Shown here one piece after another: positions 1-7,723 of a stretch of DNA of 30,867 nucleotides. The stretch spans positions 1 through 30,867 of the forward strand of contig CAZDCD010000038.1 in the NCBI GenBank assembly GCA_964503885.1, read 5' to 3'. Under the pieces are notes generated by a model. The model was not told the DNA's origin, did not search any database, and saw only the letters and a program-made list of their open reading frames with translations. Source of the stretch: CAZDCD01 sp964503885 (GTDB lineage Bacteria; Bacteroidota; Bacteroidia; Bacteroidales; UBA10428). The position numbers and the translations under genes were made by a program. Numbering within the stretch: the stretch's first letter is position 1; every line of letters starts with the position of its first letter.

Positions 1-2
1 CT

Positions 3-95
3 CCGTTGGCAAATCCCTTTGACTTCCTCATTCAAAATCTCTCCGTTCTCAGACCTGAAATGCGTTTATTGCCTCATTATGTACAAGGCGTATAA
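3..95 (+). CDS. Possible C-terminal end of a gene entering from the left edge
   Basis: The frame open from base 3 encodes about 30 residues with a protein-like composition (it includes NPFDFLIQNL and RPEMRLLPHY) and stops with TAA at 93-95. Frame 1 is also open for a while and frame 2 closes early, so the assignment rests only on the look of the peptide. I do not recognise the family. About 90 AT-rich bases without coding signal follow, which would hold the promoter of the next operon. It may equally be non-coding. Confidence 0.3.
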   Translation, partial: PLANPFDFLIQNLSVLRPEMRLLPHYVQGV

Positions 96-183
96 TAATT
101 TACTAGTAAAATCTTTTTATATTTGATATAATATTAACCGAATAGACATTGTAATAATTTAATTAATAACTGCACCACTGAAT

Positions 184-861
184 ATGTCAAAAAGAAGTTT
201 TGTTTTGCATAGAATGGACTCAGAAGAATTTCAGTTTGAGAGTCCTTTTATTACAAGGGAGAGAATTATAAATAATTATGACAATGATAAGCATGATTCA
301 ACATTTACAAGAATTGAACTTAAGAATACCGATATTAGTAAATTCAAAATAGCAGATTTAAAACACAGGTTTAGGGTTAAGGCCAATGGATTATGGCATG
401 GAAGCTTTGTGAATGATATTGTACAGGAACGTCAGTTTCATTCCTATTATAGTCGTAAAGAACAGTTATTTGTATCCAATATTGAGAAATACATAGCAAA
501 TGACGCAGTCAGAAACCTTAATAAAGCTATAGATGAGAATATCCCTTTTAAGAAAATAAAAGTTGACATGCATCAATTAATTAAATTATCGACTAACATT
601 ATTCAAATTTGGTTTGGGATTAATAAAGATGAAAATCTTAGACAAGTAGCTCTTTTTGGCAACCACATCGACAATTCAAGATATTATAAAGAGAATATTC
701 AAACTCAGGTTGTAAAATCAATGGCTATTGAAATAAATTTTAATAATAAGGTAATAGGGATACACATATCTAAAGATGGTTCATTATATTTTTCAGATGA
801 TTATGATTTGGCCTTTTACCTGAATTTTATATTGTTCTTAAGAAAGAAAGTAATTATATAA
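184..861 (+). CDS. Unknown protein, first gene of the QueC-like operon
   Basis: A 225-residue protein of unknown family. It is rich in Asn, Lys and Ile, has no signal peptide or convincing membrane helix, and looks cytoplasmic. The middle carries charged helical stretches (about residues 95-130) and the C-terminal third looks like alternating beta strands (VVKSMAIEINFNNKVIGIHI). It opens a three-gene run on the same strand: its stop at 859-861 is 17 bases before the second gene, and the second gene abuts the QueC-like gene, so all three are probably one transcript. By its place it could be a sensor, effector or partner of the QueC-like enzyme, but nothing in its sequence shows catalytic residues I can name. 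Codon use is strongly AT-biased, like its two operon partners and unlike the rhamnose genes further right. Confidence 0.8.
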   Translation: MSKRSFVLHRMDSEEFQFESPFITRERIINNYDNDKHDSTFTRIELKNTDISKFKIADLKHRFRVKANGLWHGSFVNDIVQERQFHSYYSRKEQLFVSNIEKYIANDAVRNLNKAIDENIPFKKIKVDMHQLIKLSTNIIQIWFGINKDENLRQVALFGNHIDNSRYYKENIQTQVVKSMAIEINFNNKVIGIHISKDGSLYFSDDYDLAFYLNFILFLRKKVII

Positions 862-878
862 GCTTTTAATAGTAAAAT

Positions 879-1529
879 ATGTGCGATTTTGATTTTGAAT
901 ATGACTGTGATCATGAGTATGATTCCCTATATGAAGATTTTGAGGGAGAATTTTATTACGAAGATGAATATGGTGGATGCATTGTTGAATTCGATGACTA
1001 TTCATTTAATGATATTTCTGATTATGTAGATTATGACAAGGATAAGGATGAATATACTTTTTATTTTGATAGAAAGGATGATGAGGATAATGAGGATTCC
1101 ATTTTTTCATATTTTAAAGATATAATAGAACAAATGTATAATTCTTGGAATGATCAAAATACGCCTGAGAAAATATTTGATTTAATTGATTTTATCCAAC
1201 GAATAGGGGGTTCTCCGGAAGATAAGATTGAGGAAAATACTGACTTATTAACTGATATAGCAATTGAAAATTATGAAAAATCAGGAGAAAAGGATAAAGC
1301 TGATTTACTGTTTTTCTTGCATGAGTTTTTATTCGATCTGAATCATAATGATGAGGACTTTATTTTTTTTGAAAGGTTAGGTAAAATATTTAGAGATAAA
1401 CTGCAAAATTATTCTGACGAAGAAATATTTCAACACCAAAGAAATGGCCATAAAGATGATGGTTATATAGAAAATAAAAATTTTGGAGGCGGCGGAATGA
1501 GAAATCCTGGAGGAGGCGGAAGTGGTTAA
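879..1529 (+). CDS. Acidic small protein with Gly-rich C-terminal tail, possible conjugation substrate
   Basis: A 216-residue protein with three visible parts. Residues 1-75 are extraordinarily rich in Asp, Glu, Tyr and Phe. Residues about 80-185 look helical. A hydrophilic linker then leads into a glycine-rich tail with two GGGG blocks, ending ...PGGGGSG at the very C-terminus. No family is recognised. QatB of the Qat anti-phage system is also a glycine-rich protein encoded beside a QueC-like enzyme, but there, as I recall, the Gly-rich part is N-terminal. The position directly before the QueC-like gene (TAA at 1527-1529, next ATG at 1539) suggests it is the enzyme's protein partner or substrate. 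The acidic head may be a nucleic-acid mimic or a cation-binding segment. Function is inferred from context only. Confidence 0.8.
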   Translation: MCDFDFEYDCDHEYDSLYEDFEGEFYYEDEYGGCIVEFDDYSFNDISDYVDYDKDKDEYTFYFDRKDDEDNEDSIFSYFKDIIEQMYNSWNDQNTPEKIFDLIDFIQRIGGSPEDKIEENTDLLTDIAIENYEKSGEKDKADLLFFLHEFLFDLNHNDEDFIFFERLGKIFRDKLQNYSDEEIFQHQRNGHKDDGYIENKNFGGGGMRNPGGGGSG

Positions 1530-1538
1530 TTGAATACT

Positions 1539-3587
1539 ATGAAAAAAAATAAAAACATAAGTCCCTTTTTAAATTCTCTTATGAGAGATTTATTAAGCAA
1601 TGTAAGACCTTCAGATTTCTATGCATCATTTAATATACCATTTGTGATTTTATACCGGAATTTCTATGCATTAGGCAAAGAAGATGTATCTAAGATTGAT
1701 GTTAACATCATAAATAACTTACCGTTTATAATCTGGGAAGAGATTCGGAAGATTTCTATAAGATCTTCTGTGCTTCCTTTAGGAACAATATCGGAAAGAG
1801 CTGTAAAGAAACTACTTAATTCCTTCTTATCTGCAATTACCAAAAAGGAAATGGATTTATTGGAAGACCATGAAAAAGTATTAAAGTTCAGGGAAACTTT
1901 ACAGCATCTCTCTGTGAATACTCTTTTCTATAATTATATACACTTTTGGTTTTTCGAAGCAGCAATTTATAATTTAAGAGGAAACAGCGATCACCTGCAT
2001 AATGATTATGGATTTCTTTATCATTGGTCAAAGAACAAAAAATACAAATCACTTGAAGAGGAATCTTTATTTAGAAAACAATTGTTTAACGAATGTAAAT
2101 TGCTGGCACATAAGCTGAATTTTTTCTGGATAGAAAACGGTTCTTCCAGATTCGAAATACCCAACCAGCAAAAACTGGGAGAAGGAATTGAAAAAATTCT
2201 CAAGGTACCTGTCTATATTGAGCATTGGAAGAAGGATAAACCGGTTAGAAGAATTAATATCTCCGGAATATCTCCAGAAAGTATTAACAATATTAAAATA
2301 CCTTTTTCTCAAGAAAAACAATGTATTCTCTTTGACGGAAAATATAAAAATGCATTTATTGACCTGGCAGCTTTAGCAGATGGAAATAAGGAAATAGATT
2401 TATTGCTGCTTGACCTGTTAGAGATAGCAACAATAATTTATCTCGGAGATATATATATCAAAAGGAATAAGTCGCTTTCGCGCGATTTGGTTTTTCTGAT
2501 TCCGGTTCATCATCCCGATATCTGGTCGCAATCAAAGTCCTTGCTTGAATATATAACCAGCTTTCTTACTTTCAACTATACGAATTTTATATTTATCCAG
2601 AAAGAGAGCAAAAAACCTTTAACTAAGAAGAAATTTGAAATAGTGAATGATGAAAGATGTGTGTCATTATTTTCAGGTGGTTTTGATAGTTTTGTTGGTG
2701 CAATAGATCTACTTAAAAATGGGAACAAACCATATTTTGTCAGTCATGAGCCTTCTCCGCTTATTAAAAATATACAAAGGAATTTAATTCATTCTATAAA
2801 GGATTCATATCCTGATTTAACTCACTATGGAATTCGTGTAAATAAAATGAAAAATAAAAGCCCATGGTTACAACATTCACCTAATCAGATACTATATCAG
2901 TATGCACGTTCATTCCTCTTTCTATCTTTAGCAACATGTGTGGCGATTCAAAAGAAAACAAAGAATTTATATGTTTTTGAAAATGGCCCGATATCTTTAA
3001 ATCCCACTTTTTCGGAAGCTCGTTTTAATACAAGAACAACTCACCCAATATTCTTAAATAATTTCAAGAAATTAATTGCTCAGGTTTTTGGAGTTGATCT
3101 AAACATTATGAATCCATATGCATTTAAAACCAAGGGAGATATATTGTCCGGATTAGATGAGAAATGGTTAGAAGTGATTCATAAGAGTAATTCCTGCTGG
3201 AGTCCTTCAAAGGTTAAAATCTGGGCCCAAAGCTATGAAATTACCAATTTTGATGGTCGTCATTGCGGGCGATGTCTACCATGTATATGGCGCAGATCAG
3301 CTTTTCACAGATTAAATTACAGCAAATATGACGATGATTATTTATGGGATTATGTGCCGGAAACAAAATGGAACAGTTGGCTAAACAGGGAGCATATTAC
3401 ACCCATATTAGATCAATTAAGATTTTATCAAAATGCATTGGAAAAAAATAATGAATCATTGGCAAATTTCTGTCCTGATTTCTATTCTGGTTTTAGTTCT
3501 GTTGATAATAATATTAAATTATATAAGCGTTTTTCAAAAGAAAATCTTTCATTTATGTGTACAGTGAAAGATAAATTGCATAGTTAA
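1539..3587 (+). CDS. QueC/QatC-like PP-loop ATPase with a large N-terminal extension
   Basis: A 682-residue protein in two parts. Residues 1 to about 370 are an unrecognised, mostly helical region. From about 371 comes a QueC-like domain: the PP-loop SGGFDS at 379-384, then ENGPISLNP, the TRTTHP segment, NPYAFKTKGD, and a putative four-cysteine zinc site at C553 and the HCGRCLPC segment (C576, C579, C582) followed by RR. QueC converts 7-carboxy-7-deazaguanine to preQ0 by adenylating a carboxylate. The conserved pattern here is closer to the QueC-like proteins of defence systems (QatC, Cap9) than to queuosine biosynthesis, and no queD/queE/queF neighbours are present. I chose the ATG at 1539; an in-frame TTG at 1530, immediately after the previous stop, would add three residues. 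GGA/GGC glycine codons of the preceding gene form an AGGAGG (1511-1516) that might help initiation. QueC homologues are usually about 220-240 residues, so more than half of this protein is unexplained. Confidence 0.8.
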   Translation: MKKNKNISPFLNSLMRDLLSNVRPSDFYASFNIPFVILYRNFYALGKEDVSKIDVNIINNLPFIIWEEIRKISIRSSVLPLGTISERAVKKLLNSFLSAITKKEMDLLEDHEKVLKFRETLQHLSVNTLFYNYIHFWFFEAAIYNLRGNSDHLHNDYGFLYHWSKNKKYKSLEEESLFRKQLFNECKLLAHKLNFFWIENGSSRFEIPNQQKLGEGIEKILKVPVYIEHWKKDKPVRRINISGISPESINNIKIPFSQEKQCILFDGKYKNAFIDLAALADGNKEIDLLLLDLLEIATIIYLGDIYIKRNKSLSRDLVFLIPVHHPDIWSQSKSLLEYITSFLTFNYTNFIFIQKESKKPLTKKKFEIVNDERCVSLFSGGFDSFVGAIDLLKNGNKPYFVSHEPSPLIKNIQRNLIHSIKDSYPDLTHYGIRVNKMKNKSPWLQHSPNQILYQYARSFLFLSLATCVAIQKKTKNLYVFENGPISLNPTFSEARFNTRTTHPIFLNNFKKLIAQVFGVDLNIMNPYAFKTKGDILSGLDEKWLEVIHKSNSCWSPSKVKIWAQSYEITNFDGRHCGRCLPCIWRRSAFHRLNYSKYDDDYLWDYVPETKWNSWLNREHITPILDQLRFYQNALEKNNESLANFCPDFYSGFSSVDNNIKLYKRFSKENLSFMCTVKDKLHS

Positions 3588-3824
3588 GATTTATCAATAT
3601 TTATATATCTAATGAAATATAAATAAATCTCTACCATCTTATACAGGATTAATTATTGCTATTTACTCAGAAAAGAAATTGGAATGCGCCCTGTGCATAA
3701 CAGGCAGCAAAAAACATTGAGCGGATAGCGCCATATTTGAACGAAATAACATTTAATCAACGGCTTAGCGGGCTGATAGAATAGCGCTTCGAAATGCGCA
3801 ACGATTTCTTACCGCAAAACATTT

Positions 3825-4673
3825 ATGCAACACAAACAGGGAGGAAACAGGAACCCGATTTTCATGTTCAGCCTTGAAAGCGCCATTGCTGCTGATTCCT
3901 TTGTCCGGGTGGTTGATGCCTTTGTGGAAGCTATTGACTTAAGAAGCTTTGGATTTGCTCATGTTGAATGCCGTGAGGAAGGAAGGCCTCCTTACCACCC
4001 TTCTGTTCTGCTAAAGCTTTATTTATATGGCTTTCATTATGGTATCCGGACCACAAGGAAACTGGAGCGTGAAGCCCAGACTAATATGGAATGTATGTGG
4101 CTACTCACAGGCCTGCGTCCTAAATACAAGACTATAGCCGATTCCAGGAAAAACCATTCTAAAGCCTTCCGTGAAGTCTTTCGCAGGTTTGTATGCTTAT
4201 TAAAGGAATGCAACCTGATAGAAGGAGAAACAGTAGCCATTGACTCTTTTAAAATAAGGGGAAGTAGTTCTCTTAAGAATAATTTTAATGAAAAGAAACT
4301 CAAACAACACCTAGACTACATTGAAAACCAGATAAAGGAATACGAAGCGTTATTAGACGCCAATGCCAGGAGGGTAAAGAATAATCCGGATTATTACCGC
4401 AGGAGACAGCAGATAACGGAGCACATGTCCGGAACTCTGAAACGACAAAGGGGATCTACACACACCAATGTCAGGGGCAAAGATAAAGTGCTCGGTGAGG
4501 TTGGCCTGATGTTTATTGGGTACAACTTAACCAGGTGTGTCTCAATTTTGGGTTTTGAAAAACTCATTAAACTCCTGAGGGAGTGTTATTTACTCATTTT
4601 TAAGAGCATAAAACGGCTTATTTTAAGTCCTTTTAACGAATTTGAATTTTCCGCCTTAATATCGCAGTTGTAA
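3825..4673 (+). pseudogene. Internally deleted IS1182-family transposase
   Basis: The 282-residue frame begins as a standard IS1182-type transposase (GRPPYHPSVLLKLYLYGF, then IADSRKNHSKAFREVFRRF) and carries the first catalytic Asp in VAIDSFKIRG (D140). After about residue 196 it jumps directly to the C-terminal EHMSGTLKRQRG segment (E199, equivalent to the EHPFGTxKR block holding the last catalytic acid) and the VLGEVGLMFIGYNL end. Full-length family members have about 450-560 residues, so roughly 200 residues, including the ADKGY-type region with the second catalytic Asp, are missing while the frame stays open. The junction lies near 4410-4420. The product should be inactive. I could not define convincing terminal inverted repeats in 3590-3824 or 4674-4760, so element ends are not given. 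Confidence 0.85.
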
Positions 4674-4720
4674 AAATGCAATATTTTGGCAGGCTTAAAA
4701 CTCAACCGAATGCTTATTAT

Positions 4721-4770
4721 GGCTAACTTTATTTTATAAATACAGGTTTTTGCACAGACTCACGTTAGGT
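4721..4770 (+). repeat. Possible short attC-like site left of the cassette
   Basis: GGCTAAC (4721-4727) and GTTAGGT (4764-4770) are inverted at five core bases (CTAAC/GTTAG) and 36 bases apart. The right core fits GTTRRRY; the left one misses RYYYAAC at one position. The inner arms show little pairing, so this is much weaker than the site at 5539-5631. Confidence 0.25.
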
Positions 4771-5625
4771 GTAACCATGACCATTACGATACAGATAGAA
4801 TTAAACATAAATAAACTCGAAAATAAATGAATTCAGATAAAAAAGCTTTGAAATTTGGATTATACTCAGCATTATCAATAACTCTATTGACAATTATTAC
4901 ATGGGGATTTGGAATGATAGCTGTCCCTCCGGCGGGACCATATTGTCCTGGTAATTGTATGAATTATCCATTTCAGGACATTCTCTTATATTATCCGAGA
5001 GATTACTATTGGATGTATTTGGCAATTTTTCAAGTATTTGGATATTTAATATTTATTGTATCAAATCATTTTATCACACAGATTGAGAAAAAGTTGTTTA
5101 GTTTTCTTAGTGTTGCCTTTGCTCTTATTTCAGCCATAGTTTTATTGATTGCGTACTTTGTTCAATTTTCAGTGGTACCTATGAGTATGATGAAAGGTGA
5201 GACAGAAGGAATTGCATTGCTTACACAATATAATGGTCATGGTATTTTTGTTGCAATGGAAGATTTAGGCTACATCACCATGAGTATTTCATTTTTATTT
5301 TTATCTTTTGTCTTTTCACTTAAAAATCGATTAGAAAAGACTATTCGACTGATACTTATATCGGCATTTTTATTGACAGCCCTCTCATTTATTTTTTATT
5401 CTGTCAAATTTGGAATTGACAGGAGTTATCGATTCGAAGTCACTACAATTACTATAAATTGGTTAACAACAATTACAACAGGGATTTTAATAAGTATCTC
5501 TATAAAGAATAGATTAAAAACGATAAAATAATGGCAACACCTAACAATTAGGCGGGAATAATGCGGACAAGACATAGTTTCCCTCAATGCTGCGACCTTG
5601 CAGTCCGCATTGTTCTTGCCGGGTG
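4765..5625 (+). mobile_element. Candidate lone integron gene cassette
   Basis: A GTTAGGT (4764-4770, fits GTTRRRY) lies just before, and an attC-like site (5539-5631) lies just after, a single gene in the same orientation, which is the layout of an integron cassette. Boundaries are set at the G/TT cleavage point of each GTTRRRY core. No integrase gene is visible in the window, so this would be an orphan cassette (CALIN-like). The left core is less certain than the right one. Confidence 0.5.
4827..5531 (+). CDS. Six-helix membrane protein carried on an integron-like cassette
   Basis: A 234-residue protein with six predicted transmembrane segments at about residues 10-32, 57-80, 89-112, 142-163, 170-190 and 204-223. 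Short loops include a PPAGPYCPGNC motif between helices 1 and 2 that could sit outside the membrane, and a conserved-looking MEDLGYITM at the start of helix 4. I recognise no enzyme or transporter signature; it resembles unannotated DUF-type membrane proteins common in Bacteroidota. It stands alone, with attC-like recombination cores on both sides, and differs from its neighbours in having no operon partner. Conserved hypothetical membrane proteins are common integron cargo. No promoter is obvious in the 56 bases before the ATG, as is usual for a cassette. Confidence 0.8.
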   Translation: MNSDKKALKFGLYSALSITLLTIITWGFGMIAVPPAGPYCPGNCMNYPFQDILLYYPRDYYWMYLAIFQVFGYLIFIVSNHFITQIEKKLFSFLSVAFALISAIVLLIAYFVQFSVVPMSMMKGETEGIALLTQYNGHGIFVAMEDLGYITMSISFLFLSFVFSLKNRLEKTIRLILISAFLLTALSFIFYSVKFGIDRSYRFEVTTITINWLTTITTGILISISIKNRLKTIK

Positions 5626-5631
5626 TTGGAC
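5539..5631 (+). repeat. attC-like recombination site
   Basis: R'' core ACCTAAC (5539-5545, fits RYYYAAC) and R' core GTTGGAC (5625-5631, fits GTTRRRY). The arms 5539-5568 and 5603-5631 form a long imperfect stem: ATGCGGAC pairs exactly with GTCCGCAT, GAA with TTC and GGC with GCC, and the core regions pair through AACA/TGTT. The mismatches and a bulge between the blocks are typical of attC, and a 34-base loop separates the arms. It begins 7 bases after the stop of the membrane-protein gene. The 71-codon reading frame crossing it (5561-5776) is not a gene. Confidence 0.6.
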
Positions 5632-5794
5632 TTTGCCCCCATATGGGCTTTCAATCGTGGGTCCTGCCTTTTGCGTGTTTCGCCGAAGCGTGTTTGAACT
5701 GATAAAAATAACTTGTGCCTGGTATTTTATCTCAAAAAGTATCCAAAAACAACCTTGTTTGATTAAATTAAGTTAAAAAAAATAATTTTGAATA

Positions 5795-6943
5795 ATGGAA
5801 GTAATATTTTTAATCGGGACAGTGCAAGTTTTTTTCCTTTCCTTTTTAATCTTTACTAAAAAGAATAAATCAACAGGAGATTACGTCCTGGGCACCTGGA
5901 TGGCTTTTCTGGGATTGCATTTGCTGGATTTTTATTTTTATTCAACCGGATTTGTCTGGAAGCATCCGCATTTACTTGGTATAGGATATAACTTTCCTAT
6001 ACTGCAAGGTTCTTTTATGTTTGTATATATACTCGTAATGACTAACAGATCGGATCGTTTAAAGCCGGCATATTTACTTCATGGATTGCCTTTCATTTTA
6101 TTAACCATTTATTTTTTGTTTGATTATTATTTTCTTAGTGCATCCGGGAAGTTGGCCTATTACCATATGCAGTTTATTAATATGAACCCTGTGGTAAAGA
6201 TTTCTTCTTTCCTAAACGTGTTTCTAGGCCCTTTTTATGTTATATGGTCGTTGTTCAAACTCAGAAAACATTCTAAAAACATTACGGAACAATTCTCTTA
6301 TACAGAACAAATCAATCTTAACTGGTTAAAATATGTGGTTGCCGGTTTTGGATTTGTTTGGATAACAGTTCTTGTCACAAAAACCGGTATTTTTTCCCCT
6401 ATAATACCTCCAATTTGGGAAAATCGATTAATTTATTTGTCAATTACAGCTGCAATATTCTTTCTGGGCTTTTTTGGCTTTAAACAAAAAACCATTTATG
6501 TTAATGAGGCAGACCAGGCGGAAAACCTGGTGACCATTGCAAAACAAATAGAGGAAAAACCAGTAGAGCATTACAAAAAATCTGGTCTGAGTGAAGGGAA
6601 AGCGAAAGAATACCTTTACTTTTTGTTGCAGTATATAGACGACGAAAAACCTTATCTTAATGCCAAATTAAGCCTTAAAGATGTTTCCAGTCACCTCAAT
6701 ATTTCCATTAATCATCTTTCCCAGGTCATTAACGGGCAATTGGGCGTAAGTTTTTTCGATTTTATAAACAAATACCGTGTTGATGAATTTAAATCACGGC
6801 TTATAGTTCCGGAAAACAAACAATTAACTTTATTGGCAATAGCATACGACTGCGGATTTAATTCAAAATCGAGTTTTAATAACATTTTTAAGAAAATTAC
6901 CGGTTGTACACCTTCTGAATATATAAAAAGTAAAATCTCATAA
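5795..6943 (+). CDS. AraC-family regulator with N-terminal membrane domain
   Basis: A 382-residue protein. The first about 230 residues form six to seven hydrophobic helices (from MEVIFLIGTVQVFFLSFLIF to the IFFLGFFGFKQ segment), followed by a linker of about 50 residues and a C-terminal AraC double helix-turn-helix (about 280-382) containing LSLKDVSSHLNISINHLSQV and the second-helix signature AIAYDCGFNSKSSFNNIFKK...TPSEY. This membrane-tethered AraC layout is common in Bacteroidota. The signal sensed is unknown. It precedes the redox/membrane cluster on the same strand, separated by 143 bases containing a strong inverted repeat, so it is a plausible regulator of that cluster. Start chosen at the ATG giving a clean hydrophobic N-terminus. 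Confidence 0.85.
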   Translation: MEVIFLIGTVQVFFLSFLIFTKKNKSTGDYVLGTWMAFLGLHLLDFYFYSTGFVWKHPHLLGIGYNFPILQGSFMFVYILVMTNRSDRLKPAYLLHGLPFILLTIYFLFDYYFLSASGKLAYYHMQFINMNPVVKISSFLNVFLGPFYVIWSLFKLRKHSKNITEQFSYTEQINLNWLKYVVAGFGFVWITVLVTKTGIFSPIIPPIWENRLIYLSITAAIFFLGFFGFKQKTIYVNEADQAENLVTIAKQIEEKPVEHYKKSGLSEGKAKEYLYFLLQYIDDEKPYLNAKLSLKDVSSHLNISINHLSQVINGQLGVSFFDFINKYRVDEFKSRLIVPENKQLTLLAIAYDCGFNSKSSFNNIFKKITGCTPSEYIKSKIS

Positions 6944-6997
6944 ATGACAATATTACAGCATTTTAATTGACTGTAATTATTATAATTTGTCTAATCC

Positions 6998-7033
6998 TAT
7001 AGGGAAAGTCGTTTGTTTTTCCATTTCCCTATA
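6998..7033. promoter_or_regulatory. 10-bp inverted repeat, operator or terminator
   Basis: TATAGGGAAA (6998-7007) and TTTCCCTATA (7024-7033) are perfect inverted repeats with a 16-base T-rich spacer. The site is between the AraC-type regulator and the next operon. It could be a terminator for the regulator, although no T tract follows, or a binding site. Both readings are inference. Confidence 0.4.
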
Positions 7034-7086
7034 ATATTGCCTGATCAACGATATTATTTATTAAAAATTATATCCCAGGTTTTTAT

Positions 7087-7716
7087 ATGGTTTTAACAGA
7101 AGGCTTTTTATTGGGCATAAGTACCGGAGCTATGTGTCTGGCATATTGCGGTCCGGTATTAATACCCTATTTGTTGGGTGAAGGCAATAATGTACGCCAA
7201 AGTATATCCAGCCTGTCTCTATTTTTATCCGGAAGGATATTGGCATACATCATTATTGGTTTTTTAGCAGGCTTGCTTGGAAAAATATTTATACAACCGT
7301 CAAAATTTTCAGTTTCTATAATTGGGGCTATCTATATATTACTCGCTATTTTATTGATATTTTATGGCTTTCACCGTTTTAAAGAAATATGTCTGGGGCA
7401 TATACAATATAAAATAAATTCAAATTTTCAAAAACATTTTCCGCAGATAGTCCCACTAATAGGTGGAATAGTTACAGGATTAAATATTTGTCCCCCTTTT
7501 TTAATAGCAATTACAAAAGCAGCTGATACAGGCAACATTACTTCCAGCATCTTATTTTTTCTGATGTTTTTTATTGGCTCAGCTATCTACTTTGTGCCAT
7601 TGCCATTTATAGGATTTTTTAAACGGCAACAGGCTTTCAGGATTATCGGCAAATTTGCAGCCATTTTAACAGGTTTGATCTTTTTATACAAAGGAACATT
7701 TATGATCTTAAATTGA
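7087..7716 (+). CDS. DsbD/TauE-SafE-like membrane protein
   Basis: A 209-residue polytopic protein with about six membrane helices. It carries the cysteine pair of DsbD/CcdA-like electron carriers near the N-terminus (AMCLAYCGPVLIPYLL, residues about 16-31) and a second cysteine-proline site in the pseudo-repeat (GLNICPPFLIAI), with an SGRILAYIIIGFLAGLLG segment between. Databases usually call such proteins sulfite exporter TauE/SafE or cytochrome c biogenesis transmembrane protein; the paired cysteines favour thiol or electron transfer across the membrane over anion export. It begins a run with the polyferredoxin gene only 7 bases downstream, so the two are likely co-translated and may work together. 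Substrate unknown. Confidence 0.75.
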   Translation: MVLTEGFLLGISTGAMCLAYCGPVLIPYLLGEGNNVRQSISSLSLFLSGRILAYIIIGFLAGLLGKIFIQPSKFSVSIIGAIYILLAILLIFYGFHRFKEICLGHIQYKINSNFQKHFPQIVPLIGGIVTGLNICPPFLIAITKAADTGNITSSILFFLMFFIGSAIYFVPLPFIGFFKRQQAFRIIGKFAAILTGLIFLYKGTFMILN

Positions 7717-7723
7717 TTAAACA

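Noticed and set aside
1..183. Promoter for the QueC-like operon
   Set aside because: TTTG at 122-125 and TAAT-rich boxes near 152-162 are present, but the spacing is too long for the Bacteroidota consensus.
879..1529. Calling the acidic protein QatB
   Set aside because: It shares only a glycine-rich segment, at the opposite end from where I remember it in QatB, and no alignment can be made by eye; the name would overstate the evidence.
3590..4760. Terminal inverted repeats and target duplication of the IS1182-like element
   Set aside because: The only resemblance between ends (a CAGCAAAAAAC-like stretch near 3705 versus the complement near 4690) is too poor to define the element's limits.
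5561..5776. 71-codon open frame after the cassette gene
   Set aside because: It lies across the attC-like palindrome and its peptide has no protein-like character; attC sites often give such frames by chance.
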